This document shows, piece after piece, positions 12,113-24,345 of a DNA stretch of 64,000 nt; position 1 is the first letter of the stretch; the number at the start of each line of letters is the position of its first letter. The position numbers and the translations under genes are program-made. The DNA is from Chrysoporthe austroafricana. Lineage: Eukaryota; Ascomycota; Sordariomycetes; Diaporthales; Cryphonectriaceae. Under the pieces are notes generated by a model. That model was not told the origin of the DNA. It ran no database searches and was given only the letters and a program-made list of their open reading frames with translations. Location of the stretch: contig JYIP02000007.1 of the NCBI GenBank assembly GCA_001051155.2, positions 3,040,342 to 3,104,341 on the forward strand. Reading direction: 5' to 3'.

Positions 12113-12462
12113 CGAGGGCTGCTCGAAATGGTGTATAAAGCCATTTCGTCTGTGTTGGGAAACCACTCTCGAGGTCGACTCAGGCAGGCTGGCCAGAGGC
12201 CCGGAACCGTTTCCGGCTCTTTGGCACATAGTGCCTCGTATTTGGATCTTTTTTCAAACTTGTGAAAATAGTGAAAGGAGTGCAGAGTTAGGAAAGAGAG
12301 AGCTTAAGAAGAACGATAACAAAAAGTTAGTGTCAGTGACCGTTGTCAGGGGTGGAAGCAGTAAAAAGCAGTAAATGAATGCTGACTGACCCACCGAAGC
12401 AAGCTTTAATAGGTCGTTTCTTTAGGGGTAGCCAATAGTAGACATGTACCAGCTGTCGCGTG

Positions 12463-14133
12463 TCAAGCACTGTATATAGCCCCAGATGGTCTGTGCGGAG
12501 AATTAAGTTGCAAGTGTTTTTGGAGGAAAACAGCAGCCAAGATAGCCCCAAAGTAGCAAAGAATTAGTCCGAGAAAGATCAATGATTGGAAGACTTTCTT
12601 GTCGTACAGGGAATCATAGATTTGGTCCCCAGAACAACGCGACAAATTCAAGAGGTCCTGCCAACCAGTGATTTGAGGGTTTTGATTCCTCTCGGAACCC
12701 ACCCGACCTAGCCATATCTCAGTGAAGAACGTCAGTAACCGCCCGATTGGTCTTAGATTCTCAGCCTGAGCTTCGATAGGAGAATTGACGGGCTGAAAAG
12801 TTCTCCTGTCTCGGGCATTTGCGTCGATTCTAGATCCTGCACTCAGAGAGATACCGCCCGCGGCAGTTTGTCTGTCGTGGGGTTGACCAGGTGCGCACAT
12901 GGGCTTCGCTTTGCCTTGTTACGGTTTCCAGTCAACGCAGCTATTGGGGAAGGTGAAGAATATACTCTTACCGAAGATAGTCTCAAGTGACTGGAATAAC
13001 GGTAATGCAAGTAAGAGCACAGGCAAAATCTGCCCAAATCCCTACTTATTTTCACCTCTCTGCCTCAGCTGGTTCGAGTGTGCTTCTTTTCTCGCACTAT
13101 CTATTCCTACTGTTGTAATAAGTAGAATTACGAAAGTACGAAATATGTCAAAATTAACAGAGAAATAAATTTCACAGAAAATAAATACCACCAAAAACAG
13201 TATCAGGAGATAGGTTTGAAAAGCACGCAAAACAAGCTTTTGAAAGTGTCCATGCACCCGGTTGACTTTTTCATCAATCCAGTGGGCTCCACTCAGTGGA
13301 AGGCTGGTCACAACTGACGGTACCTCCATATACCATTTAAAGAGGCTAATGTCCGCCATGGAAGGATATAGAAATAGGAACATCCATATTATGCTGTCGA
13401 TAGAGAATAACGTCCAAATCACTAATTTCGCCTTCTGTAAGTCATCGTATGCTCCCAGATCATCCCAGACGCACTGAACTGGATTGCCCCAATGTCCTAA
13501 TTGAAGGAAGTTGAGATCTTCGAATACAAAGTTGGTGAGGGTGACGCTGACGGCAATGGCTAGGAACCAAACGAACTTCTACCCTCTCTTCAAGCGACTT
13601 CGGAGAAGGGTATCCTGTGCTGTTAGGACAATGCTCTGAAAGGTTGCAAAGGAGGCATAGGCAAGGCTCGCTGCGATGAGAAAATGATACTGGGTTATGT
13701 CGCAATGTGTCGTGAAGCAGACGAGCAAGGTCGCAGAACCGGTGACTAATTGCTGGTCACCCAGCATCAAGGAAACGTCCTGCAGTAAGTCTCGTTTTGA
13801 GCTTAGGAACGTTGTTTGGAACATATAACTTTTGATGAGACGATCCAGCCGGCTTGGCTTAGATGGATTTTCGTAGCCTACGAAGAGAAGATTGACCACA
13901 GTAACGAAGAATGTGAGCCAAGCAGCGATGAGGAATGCGAGTATGATCTTGTAAGTCAGTATTTCTCATAACGAGAGCGAAATTGTGTTGATAATACTGA
14001 CCCCGATACCTGCCTTTTTCATGGTCAGTCTGTCGGTCATCGCTTCTATCCCTGCGAATATAGGTTGACATACCACATCAGGATCAGGATCAAACTCGTT
14101 CTTAGGAGACGAGCATTCAGCTTGGCATCCCAT
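12463..14133 (-). pseudogene. Multi-pass fungal membrane protein, two Trp-to-TAG changes
   Basis: Start ATG 14133, peptide MGCQAECSSPKNEFDPDPDV, then two short introns (donors GTATGT and GTCAGT; branch-like ACTGAC before TACAAG) that restore the motif AGIG followed by the first membrane helix (IILAFLIAAWLTFFVTVVN). About seven to eight hydrophobic helices follow, with the motif LMLGDQQLVTGSATLL typical of a large family of uncharacterised fungal integral membrane proteins. TAG at 13579-13581 (RG*KFVWF) and at 13042-13044 (ENK*GFGQ) both fall where Trp is expected. The frame is the same on both sides of the first. A further intron lies near 12920-12980, and the last helix (about 12500-12580) is in the final exon. 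Confidence 0.7.
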
Positions 14134-16280
14134 GGTCTTGGGAAGAGGGTCAAGTTATCGATGAGTTGAAAATGTTACAACTGAATCGGCTTAGGTACAG
14201 GCAAGACACACACGACTTTATATTGAATCAGTGTGAATGTATTCGGGCATGATGGAGGGAATAGCAGGTAGGATGATTCTCTTATATAATTGCACTAGTT
14301 TAAACGTAAGATAACCTTGACATTTTTCAGCTTTGAGAGATGCCTGCCTGGTGTGGCTGGCGAAAGATTAACTAACAGCCAATAACTGAACTCCAATCGT
14401 AGCCTTGCGAAGCTGTATTAGGTCAAAACAAGGCGTTGAAGTTGGTCACTGATGCGGGTGTTCTGTTTGGGAGATGAATTCTAAGTCTGAACAGGATCTT
14501 TGGCCAGGGCGAAGAGATTGGGGTCCGCTCCTTTACAGGAGGAGGAACTGGACGCGCTATGGCGCTATCTGCGTTATGACTGGTCTGTTGGGATTAGCAT
14601 TCCCAACCATCTTACTTTCTTTTTGCGCCATCACACTAGTCGTGAGGCATTTTGTGTTTGTGGAATGTGGCCAATCGCTGTAGCTTTTCGCACGCGCCGC
14701 AGTTTCGCACATCAGCCCGCCGATACAGAGTGATAAGAGCTGGATTAGATGCTGGGCAGCAGGGATCGGCGCCGAACGGGTGAGCCATCAGCATCAGCGA
14801 CTTGCGGCTAGATGGCCTGGGACAAGCTTGTCAGCACCCCGCCCGCAGCCCCGTCACCCTGCTGGTTGCGTCGCGCGCCACCGTGAGACAATCTCCCCAT
14901 TACATCGCGCTGATGCATCACACGCGCTTGAAGCAGAGATTATGGACACGCACCGGGGAGAGGCAGAGATCCAAGCCCTCGCCCTGTGATCGAAAGTTAG
15001 ACTAACAGTTGACACTCGACGGAATCTCCTCCGCTCGCAGATTTCAGTGCCGTTTCCGACCGCAGCACCGATGTAACCTCCGCCTGCGCCCTCTCGCACC
15101 AGGTGTCGTGAGATGAGTATGGCGGTGCGATCATCTGATGCAAGCGAGCGCTGACAAGACTACTGAGGCCTTCCCGTTGAGGCTCCCAAGTGCCCGAGGT
15201 CTCATCCCGCCGGCACTGAAGGGTAGACTCCTCGTCATTAATGATCAAATATGCCTCCAATCATTTTGCTCAAACAGGCTCAATTCTTGCGCACCTTTGG
15301 CTGCTCTCTCAAATAAGCTCTGCCTCGTCCAGCTCGGGAATCAAGTATTACGGCGAGATTGACCTTGACGAGACGCTAATTGTTATCCCTGGCTATGGCC
15401 ACTTCACTGCTAGACTGGCTCGTAGGCATAAGCGAGGTATACATATTAGACCACAAAGTAGACTTCATCGGGCTGAAGAGCTCTTCTAGAATCTTACCTA
15501 TACCTCGTTATCCAGACTGTAAACGGCCAATAAGCCAACTTGCAACCCAGAGATACAACCCAGCCATTAACAAGGCCTGGCTGCGCTAGCGGATTTAGAA
15601 CTCTATATCGTCACTTCTACGCTGCCTCAGCTCACACAGGTTCTGGCGCGCGGACGCTACAATACATGAGCACCTGGAATGAAGAGTCGAAAGAGTCGGC
15701 CCGCCACGGAGGTCGATATATCATATCCGTCATATACCTCGGGGCATATGTCGAGCCTGCCGTCCACAATCTTGAGCCAGGTAGGGACGAAAGCAAAGGA
15801 GAGACAAAAGTGTTTTGACACTGCTAGACGGGTGCACGCCCTTGGGTCCCGGAACGCCAGTCAGCGATTGATTTAGAGTGGCTGATGCTACTAGGTTCAA
15901 CTACACAGTCTAGCCAAAACTAGACTAGCGGCATACTTTGCGGATGTGTCCTATCCATACGAAAATTCGCTTGATAGGTTTGCAACATTCGACAACCAAC
16001 CGATAGAGGAAGTGACATTTCTGAAGCAGATCCGCCGACAAGTCGAGGCTTATACTACTAATTTTAGTTGAACCGCGCTTGATCGCAACTCAGCTTTGGC
16101 GTTTAGCTGCGACGCTTGAGGGCGTAGCTAAACAGTTCTCATTACCCTATCCGCCGTACAATTAATCATCCTAGCACACGACAGGATGTTAGACTGCTGA
16201 TACTCTTTTCAGTTCAACAGAATCACAGGTATCTACCGATAACTTGATAGATCCTAGCATCCTATTCCATCGACGAGAGT
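14134..16280. other. Intergenic, no supported gene
   Basis: Several short overlapping ORFs on both strands, none with recognisable motifs. The sequence is of ordinary composition with no clear repeats. Confidence 0.45.
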
Positions 16281-16281
16281 A

Positions 16282-18315
16282 GTCAAGCGTCACTGCCAAA
16301 CACAAACAACAGCAACAGGACGGACCAACCCAAGGCGACCCAAGCCCTCTTCTCATCACATCCAAACCTACTCCAGCCATTGCATTATTTAAATACGGCA
16401 GCAAGTCAACGATTACTTCTGCGCCGGATCTTATACTTAGCGGAAGACTGAAAGGCTCGAGAGAGGGAAGGGGTGATAATAGTAGTACACAAATCACGTT
16501 GTGTGACAGGGACGAAAGTGACGACGAGGACGAGGACGAGGACGGGGACGAGGCCGAGGACGAGGAGGGATGGGCCGGCGTGTCGTCCGAATTAGTGTCG
16601 CAGTGTGCGAATCTCTCCGGCTACGGGATTAATGGCCCTCTGGTTTAGGCACTCCGACTTTCTATAAGGTGCTCTGCTGATTTGTTACAGGATTCACTCG
16701 AACTCACAGAACTCAACCTGACACCGAACTCAGAGACAGAACAAGAGACATCGCTGGTCCTGGCTGTCGTTGCAGACCAACCCATCCCCCAAGCTGATGG
16801 TAATAGCACAGAACTTGATACCTCTCCAGAAGACGCCCTCCAGCTCCTTGGAGAAAGATGTGTGCCACCTCGTTCGCCCTACGAAGACAGGCCGCTCGAC
16901 GCCTACGATGACGCTGACTGTGGAATCAACTACGATGAAAGCAGCTGGATGGAGCAGTAAGGGAGAGAGACGGACTACATCTACTCTGCTAATGGTATCA
17001 TAGGATGAAGGCGGACGACCAAGCCGAAATCGCGGAGGACTTGCTGACCCTCGTCAAAGCCAACTTTACCAGCGCAGAGAGCGTATCTTTGGCATCTTTG
17101 AGCGATTTGAGTATGTCTCCGTCCGATCAAACGATCGACAACGAACATGTGCCAACTATGGACCACGGAGAACCCGATACCGAGCAGATGAAAAAAGTCC
17201 ATAAAAATGCACGCAAACCAGCCGGTCTAACCGCGGCCTCGCAGGACGAGAGCGGCGACACTTTACCGGTCCTAAGAGGAAGCCAGACAAATGCAGTGAT
17301 GCTAACAACAAAGAACATAGCTACAAAAAACGTCGCATAGTACCTTAACGGCGGAAGGCTAACCTCAATAGGAAGCCAAATGGTAAAGTCGGGGAATTGA
17401 GCCCTGAGCAACCGGTACCGTTCATGGAGCTCGACTGCATCGCACAAAGGGTCGCTCAGCCGCTGGAGGTCTACGAAACGTTATTGCGTCGCAGCGATAC
17501 AGACAATCGCAAGGCCGTTGAATTCTTGACCCGGCTCTTCTTCACTATCGCAAGCCCGCACGCATTCAAGCAGTTGAGTGAGGCTTGTACAATCGTTCGA
17601 CAGCAACGCGAGAGAGCCATCTCGTTTTCGAGTGACGGAGCAGGGTTAGTGAATGGCCTGGACCGCTTAGAAGCTGATACTACAGTCCGCATGATCCTTC
17701 GACATTTTCTGCTCGACCGCCTATTGGAATGTCGCATTCGCTGCGAGGATGACCATAGAGCAAGGAGATCAGCTCGGCTCAAAGCACAAAGAGCCCACGG
17801 CCACCTGCACAAAGGGGAAAGGGAGCCCCGTGCCGATACTAAGGCGTTTCAGGGCCTATTGCTCAAGTTCTACTCAAGTTTGCGGGTCCCGAATAAGAAT
17901 CTAGCAGGTGATGATGCGAGAGAATATGAAGAGAAGCATCTCAGGTTGAAGAACCGGCTTGGCTCGGCTCGTAACTGGTATCTACTACAGGAAAAGTTTT
18001 CCATCGGTATTCTAGCGTATGTTCCATGCGGGGAATTCCGTGTCGGGACTGACATGACCATCCGCTATGCCGCCTCGTTGTTGACTAAGCGGCTTCAGGT
18101 TTGAGCGAATACCTCTCGAGCTATTTTCTATCTTCCTGGATGTGTTGGACAAGCATCGTGGAGATTTCCTGCAACAAATCAGTCGTAGGAACTCCAACCG
18201 CGTATATGAGACGCTCTGTGGCCAAGACTCTCCCAGGCGATTTAGATTCGAGCAGACCGAGATGGCCTCTGTCCTCCTGCAGGGCTATGGATTCGCAGGA
18301 GCTAATATCACTTAG
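16282..18315 (+). CDS. Uncharacterised multi-exon fungal protein
   Basis: Likely exon 1 (about 16282-16642) encodes a Gln/Ser-rich start and an acidic run (DEDEDEDGDE) before GWAGVSSELVSQCANLSG. An intron 16643-16690 leads in frame into exon 2 (16691-16956). A clean intron 16957-17003 (GTAAGG, GCTAAT, TAG) leads into exon 3 at 17004. The long last part (17397-18104) is a charged, helical region with FLTRLFFTIASPHAFKQL and KNRLGSARNWYLLQEKFSIG. Homologous-looking sequence continues after a frame change near 18090 (ELFSIFLDVLDKHRGDFL) to TAG 18313-18315. Frame changes near 17260-17340 and 18090 are either missed introns or indels, and the true start is not found. Basic patches (KKRR) suggest a nuclear protein. 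It resembles a repeated uncharacterised fungal family, but I cannot name it. Confidence 0.55.
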
Positions 18316-19031
18316 TGAACACGACATCGACAATATCTGAACCACCTCAGGTCACCCAAAATCGATAACTCATTGTAATATGAGTTAAGCGGTGGACAGA
18401 CTTCTTGGAATGGTATAATAGCATCTCGAGTTGCTCGTAAATCGGGAATTATACCTTTCTCCTTATCCTATCTGGTTGCGGATGATGATCAATGACTACT
18501 CTCGCCAATTCTAGTATTTGCTTACTTCGAATCGCCGGCATTCTAGTCCAGATGAGCTCATCCTTATATTTGGATAGGCCACTCAAGAGGAGTCTGCAGA
18601 CCGTATTGAGCCAAACCATGCAGTCAGCATGACCCTGAGCGCTCCTAAATCATAGGTTAAAAAAAGACCTTGCACCAAACAAAAGTTCTTCCGTACACTT
18701 GAGGCGACGTTGGTATTCCGTTGATGGTGTGCGTGCGCTGGGCCACCTCTGTCTTCAAGGTCTGCATACCTTGTCGAATTCGCAAAGTGTCTCGTATCCT
18801 CCGAATGCTTTGAATAGCCTCAGATGGTGTCATCCACAGAACACCTCCTGACCGGCGTGGCAGAAGCGACCTGACATAGACGAGGCAATGCTTGTTTAAG
18901 TAACCACAGCATCTTGCCGCAGACTCTGCTATTTGCACTTTTCTCTTTCTCGAGAGTTACCCGAAGCGTATCAGGAGCAACTAGATAGGCATGCCGGCCA
19001 CAAACGCTACTGTATGATCGAGTGACCTGCA
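18316..19031. other. No supported gene
   Basis: Sequence between the convergent ends of the 16.3 kb gene (+) and the PigL-like gene (-). Small minus-strand ORFs (18657-19032) show no recognisable domain. Confidence 0.4.
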
Positions 19032-22000
19032 TTAGGTTCTCTGTAACTTGTGCCGCCTTAAAACTTCTTCAGGACCATACCTCTCTTCGTTATTTGGTTT
19101 CCCAGCCTCAATCAATACTGATAACGTCGTGCCTAGATGCCACTCTTTGATTTTTGGAGTTCTCCGCATGACACGTCTCCAGAACTCTTCGGGCAGCCGA
19201 GTTGGTGACGCCCATAACCTTTGATAGCCGCCACAGCGATGCTCAACTTTAACGAGCAGAGGAAAGTCGGCTCTGTCTATCCAGTATGATTTGGAATCTT
19301 CAAGGTCAGCGCTCTTAGAGGTTCCGAAGTCAATTACATCCAGGCAAACAGCCGTTATCAGCAGGGTTCCGGTCTTTCTTTTCAAAGCGGAAAGTCGTCG
19401 GCATTTGAGATAACTTGTTTCAAGATATTGAGGCGTTATGTAGGCAAATGTCGCAATCTTGTCTTAGTCGGCAAGCATTCTTGCCCAGTAACGTTCTTCC
19501 TGACAGGGAACTTTGATGCAATGAATGATGTCATGCTTGAAAGGCCAACAAATGACGAGACTGCCAGTTTTATTTATGCCGGTTAGGACGAGCGCCAGCA
19601 ATACAGCTCGTACTAGAGATTCCACGGTTTCTCTCAAGCTTGGTGTTAGTTGCTTTCCCCATTGTTGGAAGTCGCTAGAACGCAGCGCCTCGACGATCTG
19701 GTACTTCTGTTCCAATTCAGCCCAAGCTTCTGGGGGGTTCCATTGGCCGGTCATAAAGATTGGAAGGAGGTCTGCAACTAGCTCGCGGAGCTTAACACGC
19801 TGAGCGGCACCAGTACAGATTCTGGTCTGGACTGCCCAATATTCTTCCAGAAGTAAATGGATCTGGTACCTTTCCGGAATGCTCTGGAAGTCCCCTTTAA
19901 TTGAGCATTCTTCTTCCTTGGTCCAACCTTGAGTCGCCTGGATATTGAATGCTCCTTTTAGAATGAACCCGGTAGACAGTCCTATTTGCCGACTGGACAA
20001 ACGCCAGTAGCTTTCGAAAGGGCCGAGTACTTGGTATAGAGGTCTTGAACAGTCTGGAATGATCTCGACCTCGAGGACACAACTTTGATTGACCACCAAT
20101 CGAGCCCCAACCACTGCAGTTTCCGAAAGACTAAAGTCAACATATTACTCGTTTACAATTGCACCTCTAGTCCAATGAAGAAGTACCCTATCCGAACTGA
20201 AATCAGTCATAGAGATGAACCCTCTCCGTATGAAAATGGCTGCTGCCATCGGCTTTATCTGATCTTCAGACTTGAACAGAATCTTTGCGGGGCCCCATAT
20301 ATCGATCAGATCCATAGGTGTGGTGGGCACGTCGAAGCGCTCTCCATCCATCCCCTTTCCTGTCATATCTATTGGTGAACTGACATCATCCCCAGGCTCA
20401 CCAAAACTCATGGAAAAGGCAAGCACAGGACTTTGGAGCATGGCTCCTAGACAGGACAAATGGACCAATGAGCACGTTATGAAGGGTCCATTAGTGACCT
20501 AGATGCCGGACAGGACGACTCGATCTAAGGCACGGTCGATGAATCTTGGTCGGAGACTACCACAATGTCCCTGCGCATATGCCACAAAACCGAGACTGAA
20601 GTATTGAGTGGATAACGCGCAATGTTGGAGTAGTGAGAGCATAGTTTGTCCCCGGTTGAGATCCAAATCTTCTTGGAATGGCTCGAGAATCTTGGTGATA
20701 GCTTGGAGAAGTTCTGTTTGCTCGAGTTCGAATGTCTGCTTGAGCTCATGTGCAGACTCGAACGTGCGACTAAGTCGTCCTAAGATACGATACAAATCTA
20801 AAGCTGGCTTGATCTTTACGCAGAGAAGCTTAAGTGTAGGATTATCGGACTCTTTCTTATAGTCGCAGACCAGGACTGTGAAAGAATTACAGCATAAGCC
20901 CTTCTGTTGAACGTAGCCAATAGCGTTCAAGGTCCCTCGTAACGCACTTCTTGAGCGTGCAAAAACGTGACTAATAATATCGTGATGGCGCACCTTCAGC
21001 TGTTCGGAAACTTTGATATATGACACAGTGGAGCTTTTGGACATCACATCGATAGTGCCATTCCAGTCATCCAGATCCAGAGAAACCGGTATAACTCCAC
21101 CAAGACCACACATCCCTTGTATCATGAACCTCACATCTTGGAAAGCAACGTCGTATTCAGGTATCATTGCAGGTGTTGAGTTTAGACAATGCTATTGAGG
21201 AATTGTACGGCCCAATTGATGGATACAGTCTTGAAAATGCCACCCTTCTATAGCTTGAGAACCGCCAGCCTGTGATGGCAACTGTTCCAATAGCCAGGGA
21301 CCTCGAGACTGGTCCAGAAGTATATCTGCAATTTCATCGCTCGTGTATCCTATGTCATCGAGCTCACGTAACCAAGAATATTCGGCGCATGCAACACGAT
21401 CAAATTGCTCTCTTAGCAGCTGCCGTAGAGCCTTGGGACTCAGACATTTGAGTGCTTCTTCTATAGATTGAGGAGGATCGATCTCAACATCAGTCCTACC
21501 AGCAGGGGCAGCCGACGGACAGTACTCGGCGAGCTTGCAGCCCGGCTCAAAGCGTTGGCCGAACAAAGATTCCGACTTGGATGATGTGACAGCATCATCT
21601 GGCGCTGAGCGCTTTGTCACAAGCTCATTATTTCCGATTTGGTGAATGCTGATGCTTTTCAAGTCCCGGTTCACCAGTTGGAGGGATTCATCACTGAAAT
21701 GACCACCTACTTGCTTTAGCCTCTGACTAATCACTCGGTCTTTGCCGTTGATCGACTTGCCATCTGTGGACACCAAAATCCGGATAGTATCGTTGGCGTC
21801 TGCGTCATTTTCGATATTGCTGACCAAGGTCTCGTCGATGCCCATGCAAGAGTCCGTGGCAGCGCGATCTTGTAGACATGGCTCTTCGTCCGTCAAACCT
21901 TCGATATAAGACCTCGCATCTTCACAAACTCGAAGGCATTACTTAGTGGCTGCTTTTTTGTCTCTCAGATCTAGGCCGGTACCCGAGGCATCCAAGCTTT

Positions 22001-22801
22001 CGACGGCTAGCAAAGCTAGCTTCTCGTCAATATACTGCAGGTGGGCCTCGAGATTGTATATCGTATTTTTAATTATTTTGGTATAATTTTCGATAACCTG
22101 ATAAGATAGTAGAGATATATATCTAACGTTATCTGGTTAGCTAGTTGCGGAACGGCAAGTATGTTACTAATATGATAATTGTGGGATAGCCAGTATGGGA
22201 CAGCCAGAGCTGTTCACTCTGGCATATGGGGACGGGCCAGGATATGGCCCGTGCGCCAGGGCAAAACCATTTCTACGCTCTGGCTGTTGCCCATGGCTTT
22301 CTTTCCCTCCTTCCTTCTAGACAGACACAACAGACAGCAAATCGAAACCGATTCACTACGTACGTAGTTAAGCCCAGCCAACAATAATGGTGCCTATAGC
22401 GACCGAGATTATTGATTTATAATTTGCCAGGATATCTATAAACTTATTGATATCATTTCCTATAAACTCAAACTTTGCCCAATCTCGAAAAATTGTCGGT
22501 AATTTCCCGTTGAATATTTTATAGATATCTCGAAGTTGCGGCATATTTTACTGTATCGATAAATAGGATCCCGGAAGAGCATTAAAGCTAAGGTCTCGAT
22601 ATTAATAGCCATATCATTATCTATAGCTTCATTCAGCGAGTCTAGCATTTTGGCTAAGTCTCTAAGCTCATCTTGAACCCTCTGTAAAGTCTTATCGTAA
22701 TCTTTAAAACGTTGAACTGTATCTGTCAGGGATCTCGTCGAGTGAATGGCGGCTGTGACTATAGCTAGTGTAGAAGCAGCAATGCTCAATGGGTCCGCCA
22801 T
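19032..22801 (-). pseudogene. Long PigL/Helo-like N-terminal domain protein, broken
   Basis: ATG at 22801 starts MADPLSIAASTLAIVTAAIH, the hallmark of the fungal PigL/Helo-like N-terminal domain (named after the azaphilone pigment cluster protein L). The domain continues after a frame slip near 22480 (FRDWAKFEF), is cut by a solo LTR at 22180-22383, and resumes with LRVCEDARSYI. A large C-terminal region (about 21896-19032) reads in one constant frame with family-like blocks (LVSTDGKSINGKDRVISQR, QQKGLCCNSFTVL, ATFAYITPQYLET, RLPEEFWRRVMRR). In-frame stops lie at 21939-21941 (TAA), 21192-21194, 20499-20501, 20145-20147 and 19464-19466, before the final stop at 19032-19034. The 21939 stop replaces a CAG that is intact in the paralogue near 61.56 kb. 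Biochemical role of the family is unknown; proteins of this type resemble signalling N-termini of fungal STAND receptors. Confidence 0.8.
22175..22388. mobile_element. Solo LTR (204 bp) with 5-bp target duplication
   Basis: The 204-bp sequence at 22180-22383 begins TGTGGG and ends CCAACA, is flanked by the direct repeat ATAAT (22175-22179 and 22384-22388), and is almost identical to 57272-57475. TG..CA ends, length and 5-bp duplication define a solo LTR of a Copia- or Gypsy-type retrotransposon left by LTR-LTR recombination. It interrupts the PigL-like coding sequence. No primer-binding site or internal genes remain. Confidence 0.92.
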
Positions 22802-23470
22802 CTGCGATGCGAGGGTGAGGTAAGTTGTAGGCTTCTTGACAAAGATTAACTATAGGGTTGATAAGGCTAGATTGGATCTCAAGTAGTGTTATGGGAGCTC
22901 TTCGTGTTGGCGGTAGGCACGCCCTTAAGCGCTTATGATTCCTGGAGAAGACCAAGTGTCTAGTGTATGATATGATTGGTTGTTGTTGAACCCCTTCCAT
23001 GCATCTCTACCCGGTCATTTTGGTCTGTTAGATTGAGCGCCGCGGGTCTGCCTGACCGTTCGCTAGAGATCATGGCACATCGGCGGCTTAGCTTAGTAGC
23101 ATCTTCATCCTTCTTGTCGCTACTCAGAGCGTCACTTACTCGCCAACAAAACAAATCTAAGATTTTGGATGGATCTATTTTTATATCCAGCAGTTATATT
23201 TATATATTGGGCTGAAACAAACTCTCTTAAGCCATTGGACGCTACCAAAAACGTCAACAACGGCCATGCAAGAATCCAAGTTCGTCTAGGACCCTACTCC
23301 AGCGCTACTAAGTAGACAGGTGGATCGGCATTTCGATCCCCAGACCAGATACCAAACCATACCAGACCATACCAGACTGCTCAATCACATTATTAAGGTA
23401 GTTTAAGGAATGCTTAAAGAACCAGTAGCCCTTATCCCGCGCGGAAAGCTTAATTACGATATGATTGATA
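22802..23470. other. Upstream region of PigL-like gene, no gene
   Basis: Presumed promoter and 5' flank of the minus-strand PigL-like gene. It contains a short CCAGA-type run at about 23340-23372 ending in CCAGACTGCTCAATC, the same end sequence found at the truncated edge of the sirtuin near 27800. No ORF is supported. Confidence 0.45.
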
Positions 23471-23485
23471 AGTGTAAATAAGCTA

Positions 23486-24075
23486 TGCTGGCAGCTGGCT
23501 AGCCAGCTAGCGAGCCATGGCCCGCCGGCCAGCTTGCTAGCGAGCTACGGGTCTGCCGGTGCTACAGAGTGTAGTAGTGAACGATTCCTCGCCAATAATT
23601 TTCGCGAGGCCGAAGTTAGCGAGCTCGAGCCAGCCAGCGACCAGCCAGCGACCAGCCAGCCAGCAAGCCAGCCAGCCAGCCAGACAGTCAGTCTGTTTTA
23701 TCTGCTCCGCTAGCTGGTCAAAGGCAGTCTGGTTGGAAAATTGCGGCGTCGTTATGGCTTGGCTGGCAGCTGGCTAGCCAGCTAGCGATCTGGCCAGCCA
23801 GCTAGCGAGCCAGCCGGTCGGCCAGCTAGCGATCTGGCAATATGTTAGAATGTGGCGTACTAGCCTGTGGTTAAGCTATGCTGGCAGCTAGCCAGCCAGC
23901 CAGCGATCTGGCCAGCCAGCTAGCGAGCCATAGCCTGCCGGCCAGCTTGCCAGCAAGCTACAGGCCCACTAGTGCCACAGAGTATAGTAATGAACGACTC
24001 CTCGCCGATAATCTTCGCGAGGCCGAAATCAGCGAGCTTAAGCTAGCGATCTGGCCAGCCAGCTAGCGAGCCATG
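23486..24075 (+). repeat. GCCAGCTAGC-rich tandem region with duplicated 160-bp unit
   Basis: Two units, about 23480-23635 and 23870-24035, share the order AAGCTATGCTGGCAGCT .. GCCGGCCAGCTTGC .. CTCGCC .. TTCGCGAGGCCGAA. Short GCCAGC/CAGCTAGC repeats fill and surround them. Both units are open in one frame and give related Ala/Ser-rich peptides ending ERFLANNFREAEVSELE or ERLLADNLREAEISELK. It may be a decayed coding repeat or a satellite that happens to be open. Confidence 0.7.
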
Positions 24076-24194
24076 GCCCGCCGGCTAGCTTGCTAGCCAG
24101 CTTGTAATCGACCGGGCTGGCAGCTGGCCAGCCACCTTTGGTGAGCTGGCAAATCGAATTGGCAGGTCGAGCTTGCAGGAAGAAAAGCTGGGAA

Positions 24195-24345
24195 GAGCTA
24201 ATACGAAAGGAATTATACGAGCTTTCGAAGCTATACGAGCTTTTCGAGCTATGCGAGTTCCGAAAGCTATAAAATGCAAGCTGCGAAAGCTGCGAGAGGA
24301 ATAGTAGCTATACGAGCTATACAGGCTATGCGAGCTTTGGGAATT
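24195..24345. repeat. 9-bp AGCT array, copy 1
   Basis: AGCT or a one-base variant recurs mostly every 9 bases (for example GAGCTTTCG AAGCTATAC GAGCTTTTC GAGCTATGC). It belongs to the same family as the arrays at 37262, 37955, 40818, 49600 and 51045. The last codons of the Ulp1-like reading frame run into this array. Confidence 0.8.

Noticed and set aside
16189..16497. Minus-strand ORF with hydrophobic start
   Set aside because: The plus strand here continues into the acidic exon of the 16.3-18.3 kb gene; the minus ORF is a shadow.
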